From an uncultured Lachnospiraceae bacterium (GTDB lineage: Bacteria > Bacillota > Clostridia > Lachnospirales > Lachnospiraceae), in the NCBI GenBank assembly GCA_910588845.1, contig CAJURU010000009.1, positions 59,862 through 123,861 on the forward strand: a stretch of DNA of 64,000 nt, written 5' to 3'. Positions 8,817 through 18,821 of the stretch are shown here, one piece after another; position 1 is the first letter of the stretch, and the number at the start of each line of letters is the position of its first letter. The notes under the pieces were generated by a model that saw only the letters and a list, made by a program, of their open reading frames with translations, ran no database searches and was not told the DNA's origin. The translations under genes were made by a program, and so were the position numbers.

Positions 8817-11642
8817 TCAGCTATCTGTCACCCAGCGGGCATGGCTGCCTCTGTCGTTTTTGCTGATAACCAGTTTTTGATCCATCTGTTCTTTTAATTC
8901 CGTCACATGCGATATAATACCCACCAGCCGCGTATCGCCCGCCAGCTCATTGAGAATAAGAATTGCCCGCTGCCTCGCTTCCTCATCAAGCGCGCCAAAT
9001 CCCTCGTCAATGAACATCGTATCCAGATGGATCCTGCCCGCACTCTCTGTTATCACGTCCGCCATGCCAAGCGCCATGGAAAGCGCCGCCAAAAAAGATT
9101 CCCCGCCGGATAACGTCTTCACATCCCGCACCTTGTCTGTCACCAAATCATAGACGTCCAGATCCAGCCCCACTTCCCCCTGTTTGCTCAGGTTTTCCAT
9201 GTCCCGGCATTGCAGCATGTATTGTTCGCCATTCATTTTTACCAACCTGCGGTTGGCCTCCCCGATAATGTGCCGAAAATATCTGCGCTGCACATACGTC
9301 TGCAAATCCATCTTCGCCTGCCCCGAAAGATTGCCGTTTGCCGTGCGGTCTAAATTTCCCACCAGCTCATACTCTGCCTTCAACTGTTCCCGCTCACGAT
9401 ACAAGGCGGCAAGATTCTGTTTCGCCATGCAGTTTGCTTCCACCATGCTGACTATTGTACGCTTTTCCCGCTCTAAGATTTGCATCTGCTGCTTTAACAG
9501 AGATGCCTGTTCTGTCAGCTCTGCCGTCTCTATCTGCTGTTTCCCCTCCATTTGCTGCTCCAGAAGCTGGCGGTTCTCTTGCCGCTGCTCTAACGCTGCC
9601 TGTTTCGCTGCCAGCTCTTCCCGCAATCTCTGTAAATCCTGTTCCGCCCTCATTTTTTTCTTTTCCAGTCCCTGCTGTTCCTTTTGCAGAGCCACAAGCT
9701 GTTCCTGCACCTGCTCTTCTCTCTCAAATGGCAGCTCTGCTTGCAAATCCTGGCGCGCCTGCTCTACTTTCTCAAACACAAGCGTAATTTGAAACTGCCG
9801 CTCTTTTAATTGCTCGGATTGTTCTCGCAGTGCAACCGCTTTCTGCTCATTCTCTTCCAATCTCTTTTGCTGTGACTCTAATTCTTCTGCCTTGCGCCGA
9901 CATTCTTTTAACCTCTTACCAAATTCCTCCCGCTCTTTCTTAGCTGCACGAACCGCCGGCTTTATCATCCCCGGCTCAAAACCATCCCCAAACATACGCT
10001 GTCCATCCCGCAATAGCAAGGCTTTTTGCTGTTCGCATTGCTCCTGGATTTTCTGAAACTGCTGCTGATATTCCTGCAAACGCTTATCCGCTTCCTCCCT
10101 TTCCTGTTTTGCCCCCTCCACCTGCTGCTTCGTGACTGCCTGCCCGGAAAAAGCTGCCTTTTGCGGATGCTCGCGCGAGCCGCAGACTGGACACGGTTCT
10201 CCCTCATGAAGCTCCTGTGCCAAAAACCCTGCCTGTCCTTCGATAAACATCTGATATTTGCTGTCGTGTTCCCGGCTTTTTTGCTGATAATCCTCCAACA
10301 ACACTGCCAGCTTATCCTGTCCTTCTTTTCGCTTTGTTTCGTACGCTTGCCATTGCTTTTGTGTTCGCATCATCTCTTCCAACAATGATTGTCTGTGCGC
10401 AAATTCTTTTTCCTGCTGCGCAAGCTCCGGCAATTTCGCCGCCTCTGTTTCCAATTCCTGATGGGACTGCTGCAATCGTTGTATTTCGCTTTCGGTGTCG
10501 GCAAGAAGCTTTGTCTGTTGTTTTAATCTGCGCTCCGCAGCCTGTCTCTGTCTGTTTGCCTGCTCCGCTTCCTGCTGCCGCTCTTTCAAGCGGGCATATT
10601 TGGGCAGTAAGCTTTTTAACTCCGCCGCTTTCTCCGTCAAAACTGGCACACGCTTACGATAATATTCGGCAACGTCCGCAGACAATTTTTCACTCTCCGC
10701 CTGCTTCTTTTGCAGTTCTCTTATCTTCTCCTTACTGCTTTTTATCTCCTCATCCGCTTTCTTCGCCTGTGCAAAAAGACGATTGATTTCTTGTGCCTGG
10801 CGCAGCTTATAATTCAACTCCTCCTGCTGTCCTGCTAACGCTAGTTCCCGCTCTTTTTGCTTTTTCTCCTGCGCCTCTTGTTCACGAATAATTTTCGCTA
10901 AAACTTCCTGAATCTGTGGGGCGTCAGTTTCTAACCGCTGCCGACTCTCCTGCCACGCTTCCCACCATGTGCTTTCCGTGGCGCACTGTACGCCCTGAAT
11001 CTCGTGCACGCACAGTTTACGGTTGTCTTCTAATTTCCCATACAAAGACTTACTCTTCTCACGCAAATATTTCTGAATCCGCTCATAAACGCCGGTATCA
11101 AATAGCTTCGCGAAAATCTCTTTGCGCTCTCTGGAAGATGCATGGAGCAGACGGATAAATTCCCCCTGGGCAATCATGGCAACCTGTGTAAACTGCTCCC
11201 GTCCCACTCCTAAAATCTCAACAATCTTCTCATTGATTTCCCGTGCTCTCCCCGGAAATTCTTTTCCATCCGGCATCGTCAGAGAAACAGACGCCGCTTC
11301 CATGGTAAGCGTCCGCTGCCCTTCCTTGTTTTTCCGTCTGCTCGGACGCTCATAGCTGGGATTCCTGCGCACCTTGTAACAATTTCCGCGATAGGAAAAC
11401 GTAAGCTCCACGAAGGTCGGCACATCCGGGCTGGCATACTGGCTGCGCATCATCGCCCCCTCGCGCTTTCCGCCGCTGGTCTGATCGTAAAGAGCATACG
11501 TTATGGCGTCGAAAATCGTCGTCTTTCCAGCTCCTGTGTCCCCGGTAATCAGAAAGACCCCTCCGTCCATCTGTGAAAAGTCGATCGTTTCCTCTCCTGC
11601 ATAGGAGCCAAACGCCGACATTGTCAATGTTATGGGCTTCAC
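8817..11642 (-). CDS. sbcC: Exonuclease subunit SbcC (Rad50-like ATPase)
   Basis: This 941-residue SMC-like ATPase is the partner of SbcD; together they cleave hairpins and blocked DNA ends. The Walker A site is GDTGAGKTT near the N-terminus. Two long coiled coils flank a zinc hook CPVC at about residue 480. The C-terminal lobe carries the signature LSGGES and Walker B MFIDEGFGALDEEA. The GTG start overlaps the sbcD stop (GTGA) and has a GGAGG 7-8 bp upstream, so translation is coupled; an earlier ATG would lie within that site. Length is typical. Confidence 0.95.
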   Translation of the reverse strand: MKPITLTMSAFGSYAGEETIDFSQMDGGVFLITGDTGAGKTTIFDAITYALYDQTSGGKREGAMMRSQYASPDVPTFVELTFSYRGNCYKVRRNPSYERPSRRKNKEGQRTLTMEAASVSLTMPDGKEFPGRAREINEKIVEILGVGREQFTQVAMIAQGEFIRLLHASSRERKEIFAKLFDTGVYERIQKYLREKSKSLYGKLEDNRKLCVHEIQGVQCATESTWWEAWQESRQRLETDAPQIQEVLAKIIREQEAQEKKQKERELALAGQQEELNYKLRQAQEINRLFAQAKKADEEIKSSKEKIRELQKKQAESEKLSADVAEYYRKRVPVLTEKAAELKSLLPKYARLKERQQEAEQANRQRQAAERRLKQQTKLLADTESEIQRLQQSHQELETEAAKLPELAQQEKEFAHRQSLLEEMMRTQKQWQAYETKRKEGQDKLAVLLEDYQQKSREHDSKYQMFIEGQAGFLAQELHEGEPCPVCGSREHPQKAAFSGQAVTKQQVEGAKQEREEADKRLQEYQQQFQKIQEQCEQQKALLLRDGQRMFGDGFEPGMIKPAVRAAKKEREEFGKRLKECRRKAEELESQQKRLEENEQKAVALREQSEQLKERQFQITLVFEKVEQARQDLQAELPFEREEQVQEQLVALQKEQQGLEKKKMRAEQDLQRLREELAAKQAALEQRQENRQLLEQQMEGKQQIETAELTEQASLLKQQMQILEREKRTIVSMVEANCMAKQNLAALYREREQLKAEYELVGNLDRTANGNLSGQAKMDLQTYVQRRYFRHIIGEANRRLVKMNGEQYMLQCRDMENLSKQGEVGLDLDVYDLVTDKVRDVKTLSGGESFLAALSMALGMADVITESAGRIHLDTMFIDEGFGALDEEARQRAILILNELAGDTRLVGIISHVTELKEQMDQKLVISKNDRGSHARWVTDS

Positions 11643-12802
11643 ATTTCTTCCCTCCATTCATCCACAATCTCTTCTACCAACGCTTCCTCCTGTGCGGTCA
11701 ACGGCTGCCCCTGCATTTCCTGATAAAACGACCGAAACATCTCCAGCGGCTGCACACAGAATGTCTCCCCCTGCGCTTCCTCGATACGGTTCCTCGTCCT
11801 GGTGTTGTCTATCCGCACCTCCAAGATAGAATCGTACGCCTCCTCGAGCTGTTCCTTGGGATGGTAAGGCTCCTTTTCATCCGTCAAAGTAACACTGAGG
11901 AAATCATGGCGGTTTTCGTCTGTGGCCTTCTCTATCACTTCTCGCAGCAGTCCGCGCACTTTACGCACATCTTGAAACGGCGTCAGGGGAATCGTCTCTA
12001 TGACAGCTTGCGTTCCTTTCGCCTCCAGGGTCACCATGGTAATGGATTTCTTGTGGCGTTCCTCACTGACCGAATATTTGAGCGGCGTCCCGCAATAACG
12101 GATATGGGGAAACTTTACCATCTGCGCGCCGTGAATATGCCCTAAGGCCACATAGTCAAATTTCTCAACCACAGACGCATCCACATTTTCCAAGCCGCCA
12201 AGGGAAATTACAAGCTGCTCCGATTCACACCGCTCAGGGGCTTGTCCGCCGTTCGTATAAAATTGATGGGACAGCAGCACATTGCGCTTCCCATAATCAA
12301 TCTCTTCCCGCCGCAAAATTTCACGGACTGCGCTCTCATAATCGTGGACTACCCCTTCCGCAAAAAGCTGCCGCACATACCCCGGTTTTAAAAATGGCAG
12401 CAGATAAAAATGCACTTCCCCGTGCATGTCATGCAGCACAACCTTTTTCAAATGTTCTTCCTGCTGTGCAGGCGCCGATACCGACAGATAAATCTGATGC
12501 TTTTCCAGAAAGGAAGAGGCATAATCCAAACGCTGGGCATTGTCATGGTTTCCGGCAATTATCAGTACCGGAATCGCCGGCGAAATGGCGGATAACTCCT
12601 GTAAGAATTTATCAAAAACTGTATACGCTTCTCCCGAAGGCACCGCGCGGTCAAAAATATCGCCGCAGATTAAAATTGCATCCGGGCGGTATTCTCGTGC
12701 CTTGTCTACAATCTGCGACAGTACCGCCTGTTGATTTTCCTTGAGGTTGTAAGCATGAAGCTGCTTACCAATGTGAAGATCAGAGAGATGAAAAATCCTC
12801 AT
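11639..12802 (-). CDS. sbcD: Exonuclease subunit SbcD (Mre11-like nuclease)
   Basis: This 387-residue metallophosphoesterase shows all phosphodiesterase motifs in order: HLSDLHIGK, CGDIFDR, AGNHDN, LLSHQF and ALGHIHG. It supplies the Mn-dependent endo/exonuclease activity of the SbcCD complex. It starts 3 bp after the patatin gene and ends inside the sbcC start codon, so the three genes form a compact operon. A GGGAG site sits 6 bp upstream of the ATG. Confidence 0.96.
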   Translation of the reverse strand: MRIFHLSDLHIGKQLHAYNLKENQQAVLSQIVDKAREYRPDAILICGDIFDRAVPSGEAYTVFDKFLQELSAISPAIPVLIIAGNHDNAQRLDYASSFLEKHQIYLSVSAPAQQEEHLKKVVLHDMHGEVHFYLLPFLKPGYVRQLFAEGVVHDYESAVREILRREEIDYGKRNVLLSHQFYTNGGQAPERCESEQLVISLGGLENVDASVVEKFDYVALGHIHGAQMVKFPHIRYCGTPLKYSVSEERHKKSITMVTLEAKGTQAVIETIPLTPFQDVRKVRGLLREVIEKATDENRHDFLSVTLTDEKEPYHPKEQLEEAYDSILEVRIDNTRTRNRIEEAQGETFCVQPLEMFRSFYQEMQGQPLTAQEEALVEEIVDEWREEM

Positions 12803-12805
12803 GCA

Positions 12806-13654
12806 CTACTCCCTTCCTAAATACCGTTTCAGATCTGCCATCTGCCGTTTTGCCTGTCGATAGCCCTCTTTGTAGAGCTTTGTCAACTTGTCAGGATTAG
12901 ACTCTGTCCTGCTGACGCCATACGTTGTTTCCGGCGCAATCACAAATACTTGGCCGGCTTTTTCTTTTTCTAAAAGTTCTTCCATACAGGCATTGTACCG
13001 CTGGGGACGCGTCTTTAAATCCTCTGCAATATGTGGGTATTTTTTATACAATTTGATGGAGACATTGCCCGCGCGTTCCGCTTTCTTGACATAGTCGCGC
13101 TCTCTGGTGAGGATAACGATGTTCTTATCGCAGCCCTGCTCGATGGCCCGCTTATAGGGAACGGAATCAGACACGCCGCCGTCCAGATAATAATGTTTGC
13201 CTACCTTTACCGGCTGAAAGAGAATCGGCAGCGCACAGCTTGCCACCAACACCTGAAATTTATCATCCCGCCTGGGAACTTCCAAATATTCGGCCTTCCC
13301 GGTATGAATGTTGGTGACGCACGCCTCCACCTTCCCCGGAAATGATTCAAACGCCTTAAAATCAAAAGCCTCCAGCTTATTTGGTATCTCTTCAAACACG
13401 AAAGGAATGTTGTAGAAATTCCTGCTCTTTAACAAATGGCGCACACCCATATACCGTTTATCATTCATGTATTTCTGGATAATCGTCAGGTTCCTGCCTT
13501 TCTGCTTGGAGAGGTAAGACACCCCATAGGCAATCCCCGCCGACACGCCGATAAAATAATCCGGCATAATCCCTTCCTCTAAAAATGCATCTGCCACGCC
13601 GCAGCTAAATACCGTGCGGCTTGCTCCGCCTTCCATGGTTATTCCTAACTTCAT
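12806..13654 (-). CDS. Patatin-like phospholipase
   Basis: This 282-residue lipid acyl hydrolase has an oxyanion loop EGGASR, the nucleophile elbow GVSAG (Ser38) and the Asp of the catalytic dyad in LDGG (Asp158). It has no signal peptide and is probably cytoplasmic or membrane-associated. The protein resembles the YjjU-like patatins of Firmicutes. It leads the operon with sbcD and sbcC, although no functional link to DNA repair is known. Its own expression may be affected by the structured repeat just upstream. Confidence 0.9.
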   Translation of the reverse strand: MKLGITMEGGASRTVFSCGVADAFLEEGIMPDYFIGVSAGIAYGVSYLSKQKGRNLTIIQKYMNDKRYMGVRHLLKSRNFYNIPFVFEEIPNKLEAFDFKAFESFPGKVEACVTNIHTGKAEYLEVPRRDDKFQVLVASCALPILFQPVKVGKHYYLDGGVSDSVPYKRAIEQGCDKNIVILTRERDYVKKAERAGNVSIKLYKKYPHIAEDLKTRPQRYNACMEELLEKEKAGQVFVIAPETTYGVSRTESNPDKLTKLYKEGYRQAKRQMADLKRYLGRE

Positions 13655-13703
13655 GTACTGCTCATCCCTTTCTATTTTTTATACTCATGGCTTCGCTCTC
13701 CTG

Positions 13704-13855
13704 TTTTTCTCTTATAGGAAAGACCTTGTCACGCTAAAGCGTGAAAGTGTCTTCCTATAAGAGAAAAAATAATATGCGCACTCGCACAAGAGGTAAATAT
13801 TGCTTCGCAATTGTGCTCGGCGCGTCAAAGCGGGCTTGCCCACTTTGTTCTACCT
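13704..13855. repeat. Structured dispersed repeat, copy A
   Basis: The space between the CotH-like gene and the patatin gene holds a long hairpin (arms at 13704-13724 and 13749-13768, near-perfect, capped by TCACGC-TAAA-GCGTGA). It is followed by a TATGCGCACTCGCACAA block, a small hairpin TTGC-TTC-GCAA and a CACTTTGTTCT end. The same order occurs in inverse orientation at 63659-63790, with different but still pairing arms. It is not coding. It may be a miniature mobile element or a structured intergenic RNA/terminator. Confidence 0.75.
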
Positions 13856-13868
13856 TCTCTTGTATTTC

Positions 13869-16800
13869 TTATCTCTTCACACGTATCTTTTTCGTAACTA
13901 TTTTCTTTCCACAGGTGATTGTCAGTTTCGCTGTTCCCGTCTTCTTCTTGGCCGTCAGCTTCACCTTGTTTCCTTTCATCTTTTTCAATTTGAGCAGTTT
14001 CTTGCCCTTAGCGTCTAACTTCCACTTGACTGCGCCCTTCAAACCATACGGCTTGGCTGTCAAGGTGATGGATTTCTTCCTCTTAACCGTCGTTTTGCCG
14101 CTAACCTTGAGCACGGGCTTTAACACAGTAACGGTATACGTTGTTTTCACATTGCTTCCGTCCGTCGCTTTCACCGTAATCTTTACTTTGCCCGGTGATT
14201 TGGCCGTTACTTTCCCACTCTTAGAAACGGCGGCCACAGACTTCTTGTCAACGGTGTAGGAAACTTTCTGGGATGCGCCTTTGGGTTTCACGGTTGCTTT
14301 TAACTGCAACGTCTGGTAAGCATACGTCTTCTTGCTCTTGGCAGACACAGAAATGCTCGTCGCTTTTATTGGCTTGGCCGTTATCCTGCCTGTATAAGTC
14401 CCGCTGATTCTCCCAGTCTCTACAGAACTTGTGATCTCCACGGTCAGCTTTTTGCCAATTTCATTGGCTGTCAACATATAAGTTGCTCTGGTTGCCCCTG
14501 TTATCTTAGCCCCATTAGCTAACCACTGGTAAGTCAATATCCCGCTATTGTTATCCTGTGTAACTTTCACAGTCAGCACATCGCCTGGATAAGATATTCC
14601 GCCGGTTCTGCTTGAAGCTACGGCGGCTGTTCCAGTCAGTTTAGCCGGTTCCTCCGGCCCTGGATCTGGCCCCGGTCCTGGTTCCTCACTAATCGTCCCT
14701 GTATAATCTCCTTGGAGCTGTCCGGTCTCCACCGTACTGGCAACTTTGACGCTCACTGATTTTCCAATTTCTGCTTCTGTCAGCACATACGTTGTCTTGG
14801 TGGCTCCTTCTATTTTCGTGCTGCCTGCATACCACTGGTAACTCAAGGTTCCGGTATTATTGGTGTCATCGCCCACTTTGGCGGTCAGCGTATCTCCCGG
14901 ATAGGAAACGTCGCCTTCCCTGCTTGATGTTACGCTGACAGTACCTGTCAATACCGCTGGAACTTGTACATTTGTCGTTACTATATTGGCAAAGTTCATG
15001 GCGCCTGGTACATAGGCGCTGCCGTTCAGCCCCAGAACCTCGATCGTATTCATAGCGCCGTCTGCCGCCTCTAACAACCTGCTGTCAACGGTAATACTTG
15101 CCTGCCCATTCGTAAGCGGAACAGCCACATTGCCGTCTACCTGCGCTTTCTTGCCGTTCACCAGGAACGTCACCGCATTTACATTGGTATCCGTTACTTT
15201 TGCCGTGGCAGTTACAGCGCCGTCTGCGCTGTCCTCTGTGGCTGTCACCGCAATCTTCGAGGACACCTGATTCCCCAGAGACCGATACAACCCCTGCACA
15301 TCTGTAAACTGCGCATCCATCCACTCTACACGCTTTTCAATAAATGTCTTTAAGGACTCAATCGCTGCATCATACCTTTGGCTTGTCGTCTGCACCTTCT
15401 GCCCATTTACAAAAGCAAAACCACTGCACCTATCATAAGAGTAAGCCCACTTATCATCATTAGCCAGAGATGCTGAACTGTACTTCTTCTGCAAAGTGTC
15501 GATCGTACCGCCGTCTTTCATAATATCCTCAATGACAGTGGGGCGGTATTTCTTATAGAACTCAAATGCTTTTGTCACAAAATAAGGGTCTTTCACCAAG
15601 TAACGGTTCCACTGCTCCTTTTGATACCCCTGCTCTCCAAAACCGCCCTGTGAGGTGTCCATACCGCAAAGCGTCGTATGCCAATTGTCGTACACAAACG
15701 GCCCGGTCATGCTGTACATATTGATATTGCCCCATGCCCAGTCATAATCCCAAGCCGGCCCCATCTTTGCCTTGCCGTCTATATCTTTATAAAGATAGGT
15801 ACTATTCTTCATAGAATCCCAATTGTTCACATACTCGCACAGCAGCCAGTATTGCAACAGAGAATCCAGCTCAAACAAATCCGTATAATGGACTTTCTCC
15901 CCTTTATAATCCGCGGTAAAATCTGGGCTGCGCAGCGACGCTTCATAGGCGTCCAGATAATCCTTGGCAAATGCCATCATCTCCGGGCTCGTCTTCGCAT
16001 ATTCCGGCGCACGGAAAAACATGGGGATATTTCCATATCTTGTCGAAAACGTTGAGATATATTTATACTGGTCTGACGTGCTCCTGAAATCCATATCCAG
16101 CAAGAATCCACCGCTAATTTCCGGGATTTCATCTGTGTAATAATCAGCGATCTTATAAGTCTCGCCTTTAAACGTGAACTCTTTCGTTGTCACCCAGCTA
16201 TAATCCTGTTCCATCGCCTTTTCCAGATCAGATTGTTTCAACGTGGGATTCTGTAAACAGATCGCCTCCGCAATATCATCCGCCTGGCCTTCCCACTCAT
16301 GCACATTGACACGCGCAGAACCAACCCGCACATGTTCTGCCAGCTCATAGATACCCTGATACTGTCCGTTGAGAATCAGCACGACATTCGTCGTACCCAT
16401 AGACACTTCCATACCTACATCTCTCGAAAAATTATATGCCAGCTCGTTGCGCATGTTGGTGTGGTCTATCATATTTGCCAGAAGCACCCAATGCTTATTG
16501 GCGTTCTTGCTGGCCTTCTTATTATTCTTGCCAAGCCCCAGCAAGTTTGTCTTTGTGCCAAGCTTTAATTTGTACGGCTTTTTCACATTCCATGCCACTG
16601 CCTGGCTCCAGGTAGAATTGCCTCTGCCCTTGATTGTCGTCTCTCCATCGTACCAATAAGACTGATCGTTGAATTCATCATTTCCCTGTACCTTCATGAC
16701 GGCGTCCTTAGCCACCGTATTACTGTTAATGCCCTGACCGTCATTCGTATCTATGTAGACAACCGGGAGCTCGCTGCAATAAGTAGAGAGATTCCAGCTC

Positions 16801-18326
16801 ACACTGCCGTCCGCTGTCGTAATGGCGACGGAAATAAATTTCTCCAAATCATTCTTGGCCGGCGTATAACTATTACCGGAATTGGAGATAGCTGTACCGT
16901 TCACACTCCACCGATAATTCAGGCTGCTGCCTTCCGGCAGATTTGACACAGAAACAGTCAGCGCCGTCCCCACCTTGGCATAGGGCTGGTCGAATGCCGC
17001 CGTCTGCGCATTGTCTGACAATACTACAATCTTAAACCCGCGGCTGTATCCTTTGGCAGACCTGGCTGTCAGCATCACAGTCGTATCCATACCAATCTCC
17101 GTCGGATGCGCCACCGCCTTATCACCTTCAATGGTTAAAGCCGTCTCCTCACTGCTGCTCCAGGTAATCGCATCTGTTCCCGCCGTCTGTGGAAGCACAA
17201 TCTCCGTCCTTACGCCGGATGACGATTCGCCTTCTGCAAATGTAAGCGACAGCCCGGAGAGATAAATTCTTCCCGCCGCGCTGGAAGATAAGCAAAACTT
17301 GGGAACAGGATAACAGCCCGCTTCTGCCTGCCAGGTATCAGCCGACAGATTGCCAACGAGCGTTCCGCCCAGCAGTTCCTTATCCTTGACTGCCGTCACC
17401 CCTCCCAAAACCTGCTGTTCCAACGAAGACGGGATATAGCAATCGTTAAGCGTGCCCAAAAAACTTGCGTTGCCATTCTGCGCTGTAGCAATGCCAAAAG
17501 CATCATAGCCTGCATACTGAATGATGCCGGTGTTGACACACTGAGCAATCGTCTTGCAGGCAGACTGTGCAACACGTCCAATGATGCCGGCCGCATAAAC
17601 TAAATCCGACCGGGAACCGTCTGCAAAAACATCCGCCCCATTATAACAGTCCTTGACGGAAATAAAATTATTCATAATGGCGGCGTCCGACGTCCTGCAC
17701 TCTCCGATAATTCCTCCCGCTCCCACAGTATCGCAGATTCCCGAAGGATTGACTGTCAACGTGCCGTCCACAACGACAATCCCAGAAATATTGGCGTACC
17801 CATTGACCTCACCTGCCAGCGTGCCCACGGCCGCCAGCCCATCTGGAAAATCTGTATGGATAGCAACATCCGTAAAAATTATATTTTTTACATCCGCATA
17901 ATCGCTTGCATTATTGGAACCGATCACACTGAAAAATCCGACCTGCCCATACTTATTTGCCTGATTAATCGAATCATTCAAATTAATAGTCAGCCCGGAA
18001 ATCACATGACCCTGGCCGTCGAACGTACCGGAAAACACATTTGCTTCCGCCGGGTTACATGTACCCTTATTACCTATATGACCGCCCATCGGCTCCCAAT
18101 CGTCGCCGGATAAATCAATATCTGCGGTCAATTTATAATCCCCGCTCATGGGATAGGCGCTGTCCGTGCCAATTTTCTGCAAGTCCTCCGCCGTCCCGAT
18201 AGAAATCGTACCCCCTTCCGCCGCCTGGACAAACAACGGCGTTTCCAGACCGGTAAATAAAAGTGCCGCCGCCAAAAAAACCGACAACAGCCTCCCCCAT
18301 GGCACATTCCTAAAGCTTTGTTTCAT
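13869..18326 (-). CDS. Secreted CotH-kinase protein with Ig-like modules
   Basis: This is a 1485-residue exported protein. A signal peptide (about 1-35, ending FVQA) is followed by a beta-helix-like region similar to GLUG/adhesin modules (about 40-340) and Ig-like segments (to about 530). The CotH domain (about 535-1000) shows RGNSTW, KHWVLLAN (Trp613) with NMRN, and MGPAWDYDWAWGN (Asp860, Asp862). The known family phosphorylates coat proteins through an atypical kinase fold. Two related Ig-like repeats (about 1135-1205 and 1220-1300), joined by a Pro/Gly/Glu linker, and a Lys-rich Big_2-type domain complete it. There is no LPxTG motif, so the basic C-terminus may hold it to the wall. Confidence 0.85.
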   Translation of the reverse strand: MKQSFRNVPWGRLLSVFLAAALLFTGLETPLFVQAAEGGTISIGTAEDLQKIGTDSAYPMSGDYKLTADIDLSGDDWEPMGGHIGNKGTCNPAEANVFSGTFDGQGHVISGLTINLNDSINQANKYGQVGFFSVIGSNNASDYADVKNIIFTDVAIHTDFPDGLAAVGTLAGEVNGYANISGIVVVDGTLTVNPSGICDTVGAGGIIGECRTSDAAIMNNFISVKDCYNGADVFADGSRSDLVYAAGIIGRVAQSACKTIAQCVNTGIIQYAGYDAFGIATAQNGNASFLGTLNDCYIPSSLEQQVLGGVTAVKDKELLGGTLVGNLSADTWQAEAGCYPVPKFCLSSSAAGRIYLSGLSLTFAEGESSSGVRTEIVLPQTAGTDAITWSSSEETALTIEGDKAVAHPTEIGMDTTVMLTARSAKGYSRGFKIVVLSDNAQTAAFDQPYAKVGTALTVSVSNLPEGSSLNYRWSVNGTAISNSGNSYTPAKNDLEKFISVAITTADGSVSWNLSTYCSELPVVYIDTNDGQGINSNTVAKDAVMKVQGNDEFNDQSYWYDGETTIKGRGNSTWSQAVAWNVKKPYKLKLGTKTNLLGLGKNNKKASKNANKHWVLLANMIDHTNMRNELAYNFSRDVGMEVSMGTTNVVLILNGQYQGIYELAEHVRVGSARVNVHEWEGQADDIAEAICLQNPTLKQSDLEKAMEQDYSWVTTKEFTFKGETYKIADYYTDEIPEISGGFLLDMDFRSTSDQYKYISTFSTRYGNIPMFFRAPEYAKTSPEMMAFAKDYLDAYEASLRSPDFTADYKGEKVHYTDLFELDSLLQYWLLCEYVNNWDSMKNSTYLYKDIDGKAKMGPAWDYDWAWGNINMYSMTGPFVYDNWHTTLCGMDTSQGGFGEQGYQKEQWNRYLVKDPYFVTKAFEFYKKYRPTVIEDIMKDGGTIDTLQKKYSSASLANDDKWAYSYDRCSGFAFVNGQKVQTTSQRYDAAIESLKTFIEKRVEWMDAQFTDVQGLYRSLGNQVSSKIAVTATEDSADGAVTATAKVTDTNVNAVTFLVNGKKAQVDGNVAVPLTNGQASITVDSRLLEAADGAMNTIEVLGLNGSAYVPGAMNFANIVTTNVQVPAVLTGTVSVTSSREGDVSYPGDTLTAKVGDDTNNTGTLSYQWYAGSTKIEGATKTTYVLTEAEIGKSVSVKVASTVETGQLQGDYTGTISEEPGPGPDPGPEEPAKLTGTAAVASSRTGGISYPGDVLTVKVTQDNNSGILTYQWLANGAKITGATRATYMLTANEIGKKLTVEITSSVETGRISGTYTGRITAKPIKATSISVSAKSKKTYAYQTLQLKATVKPKGASQKVSYTVDKKSVAAVSKSGKVTAKSPGKVKITVKATDGSNVKTTYTVTVLKPVLKVSGKTTVKRKKSITLTAKPYGLKGAVKWKLDAKGKKLLKLKKMKGNKVKLTAKKKTGTAKLTITCGKKIVTKKIRVKR

Positions 18327-18453
18327 AAAAACCTCCTTCTTCTGTGTTGACTAAAAATAGCAACGATAGTTAGTTTCATTCTAACACAGAATGACGGCCA
18401 AATGAATTCTTTTTTCCAACAATTCGCGGAAATTATTTTTTTAAATATCCTTG

Positions 18454-18481
18454 TTGTTTTTTTCTAAAAATACGTTATAAT
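18454..18481 (+). promoter_or_regulatory. Sigma-A type promoter
   Basis: TTGTTT, a 16-bp spacer and a perfect TATAAT lie about 45 bp ahead of the small gene at 18527. The sequence between is AT-rich and no operator is evident. Confidence 0.6.
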
Positions 18482-18526
18482 TTTGATTAGAAAAATTAGA
18501 AATCCTGCTTAAAGGGGGGCGTTCCC

Positions 18527-18784
18527 ATGAAACAATCAGAAGAAATCCGCATGACTTATTCCGGCGTCATCACCAAAAATAATCAGAAAATCGTCCATGT
18601 CTCTTTTGAACGCGGAAAGGATTTTGCAGAAGGCAGCCTTCCTTCGGGAAAGATTGAGAAATCTACGGGGTTCACCGCTGAAGAGACGCAGCAGTTAAGC
18701 CTATATCTGCTGCAAAATGCAGATGACATTATGAAAAAAGCGCAGAAAGTGAATCCTCTGCGCAATTGGCTGGGGAAGGACTGA
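18527..18784 (+). CDS. Small hypothetical protein
   Basis: An 85-residue soluble protein with no recognised family. It is mixed alpha/beta in appearance: an N-terminal beta-rich part (TYSGVITKNNQKIVHVSFER) and a C-terminal helix (EETQQLSLYLLQNADDIMKKA). A strong AAAGGGGGG ribosome binding site and a consensus promoter support expression. It is convergent with the large zinc-ribbon gene. It has its own promoter and no operon partner. Confidence 0.7.
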   Translation: MKQSEEIRMTYSGVITKNNQKIVHVSFERGKDFAEGSLPSGKIEKSTGFTAEETQQLSLYLLQNADDIMKKAQKVNPLRNWLGKD

Positions 18785-18821
18785 GCGCGTTCGCTCCCTC
18801 TTCCCCGCCGTATTTTTTCAA

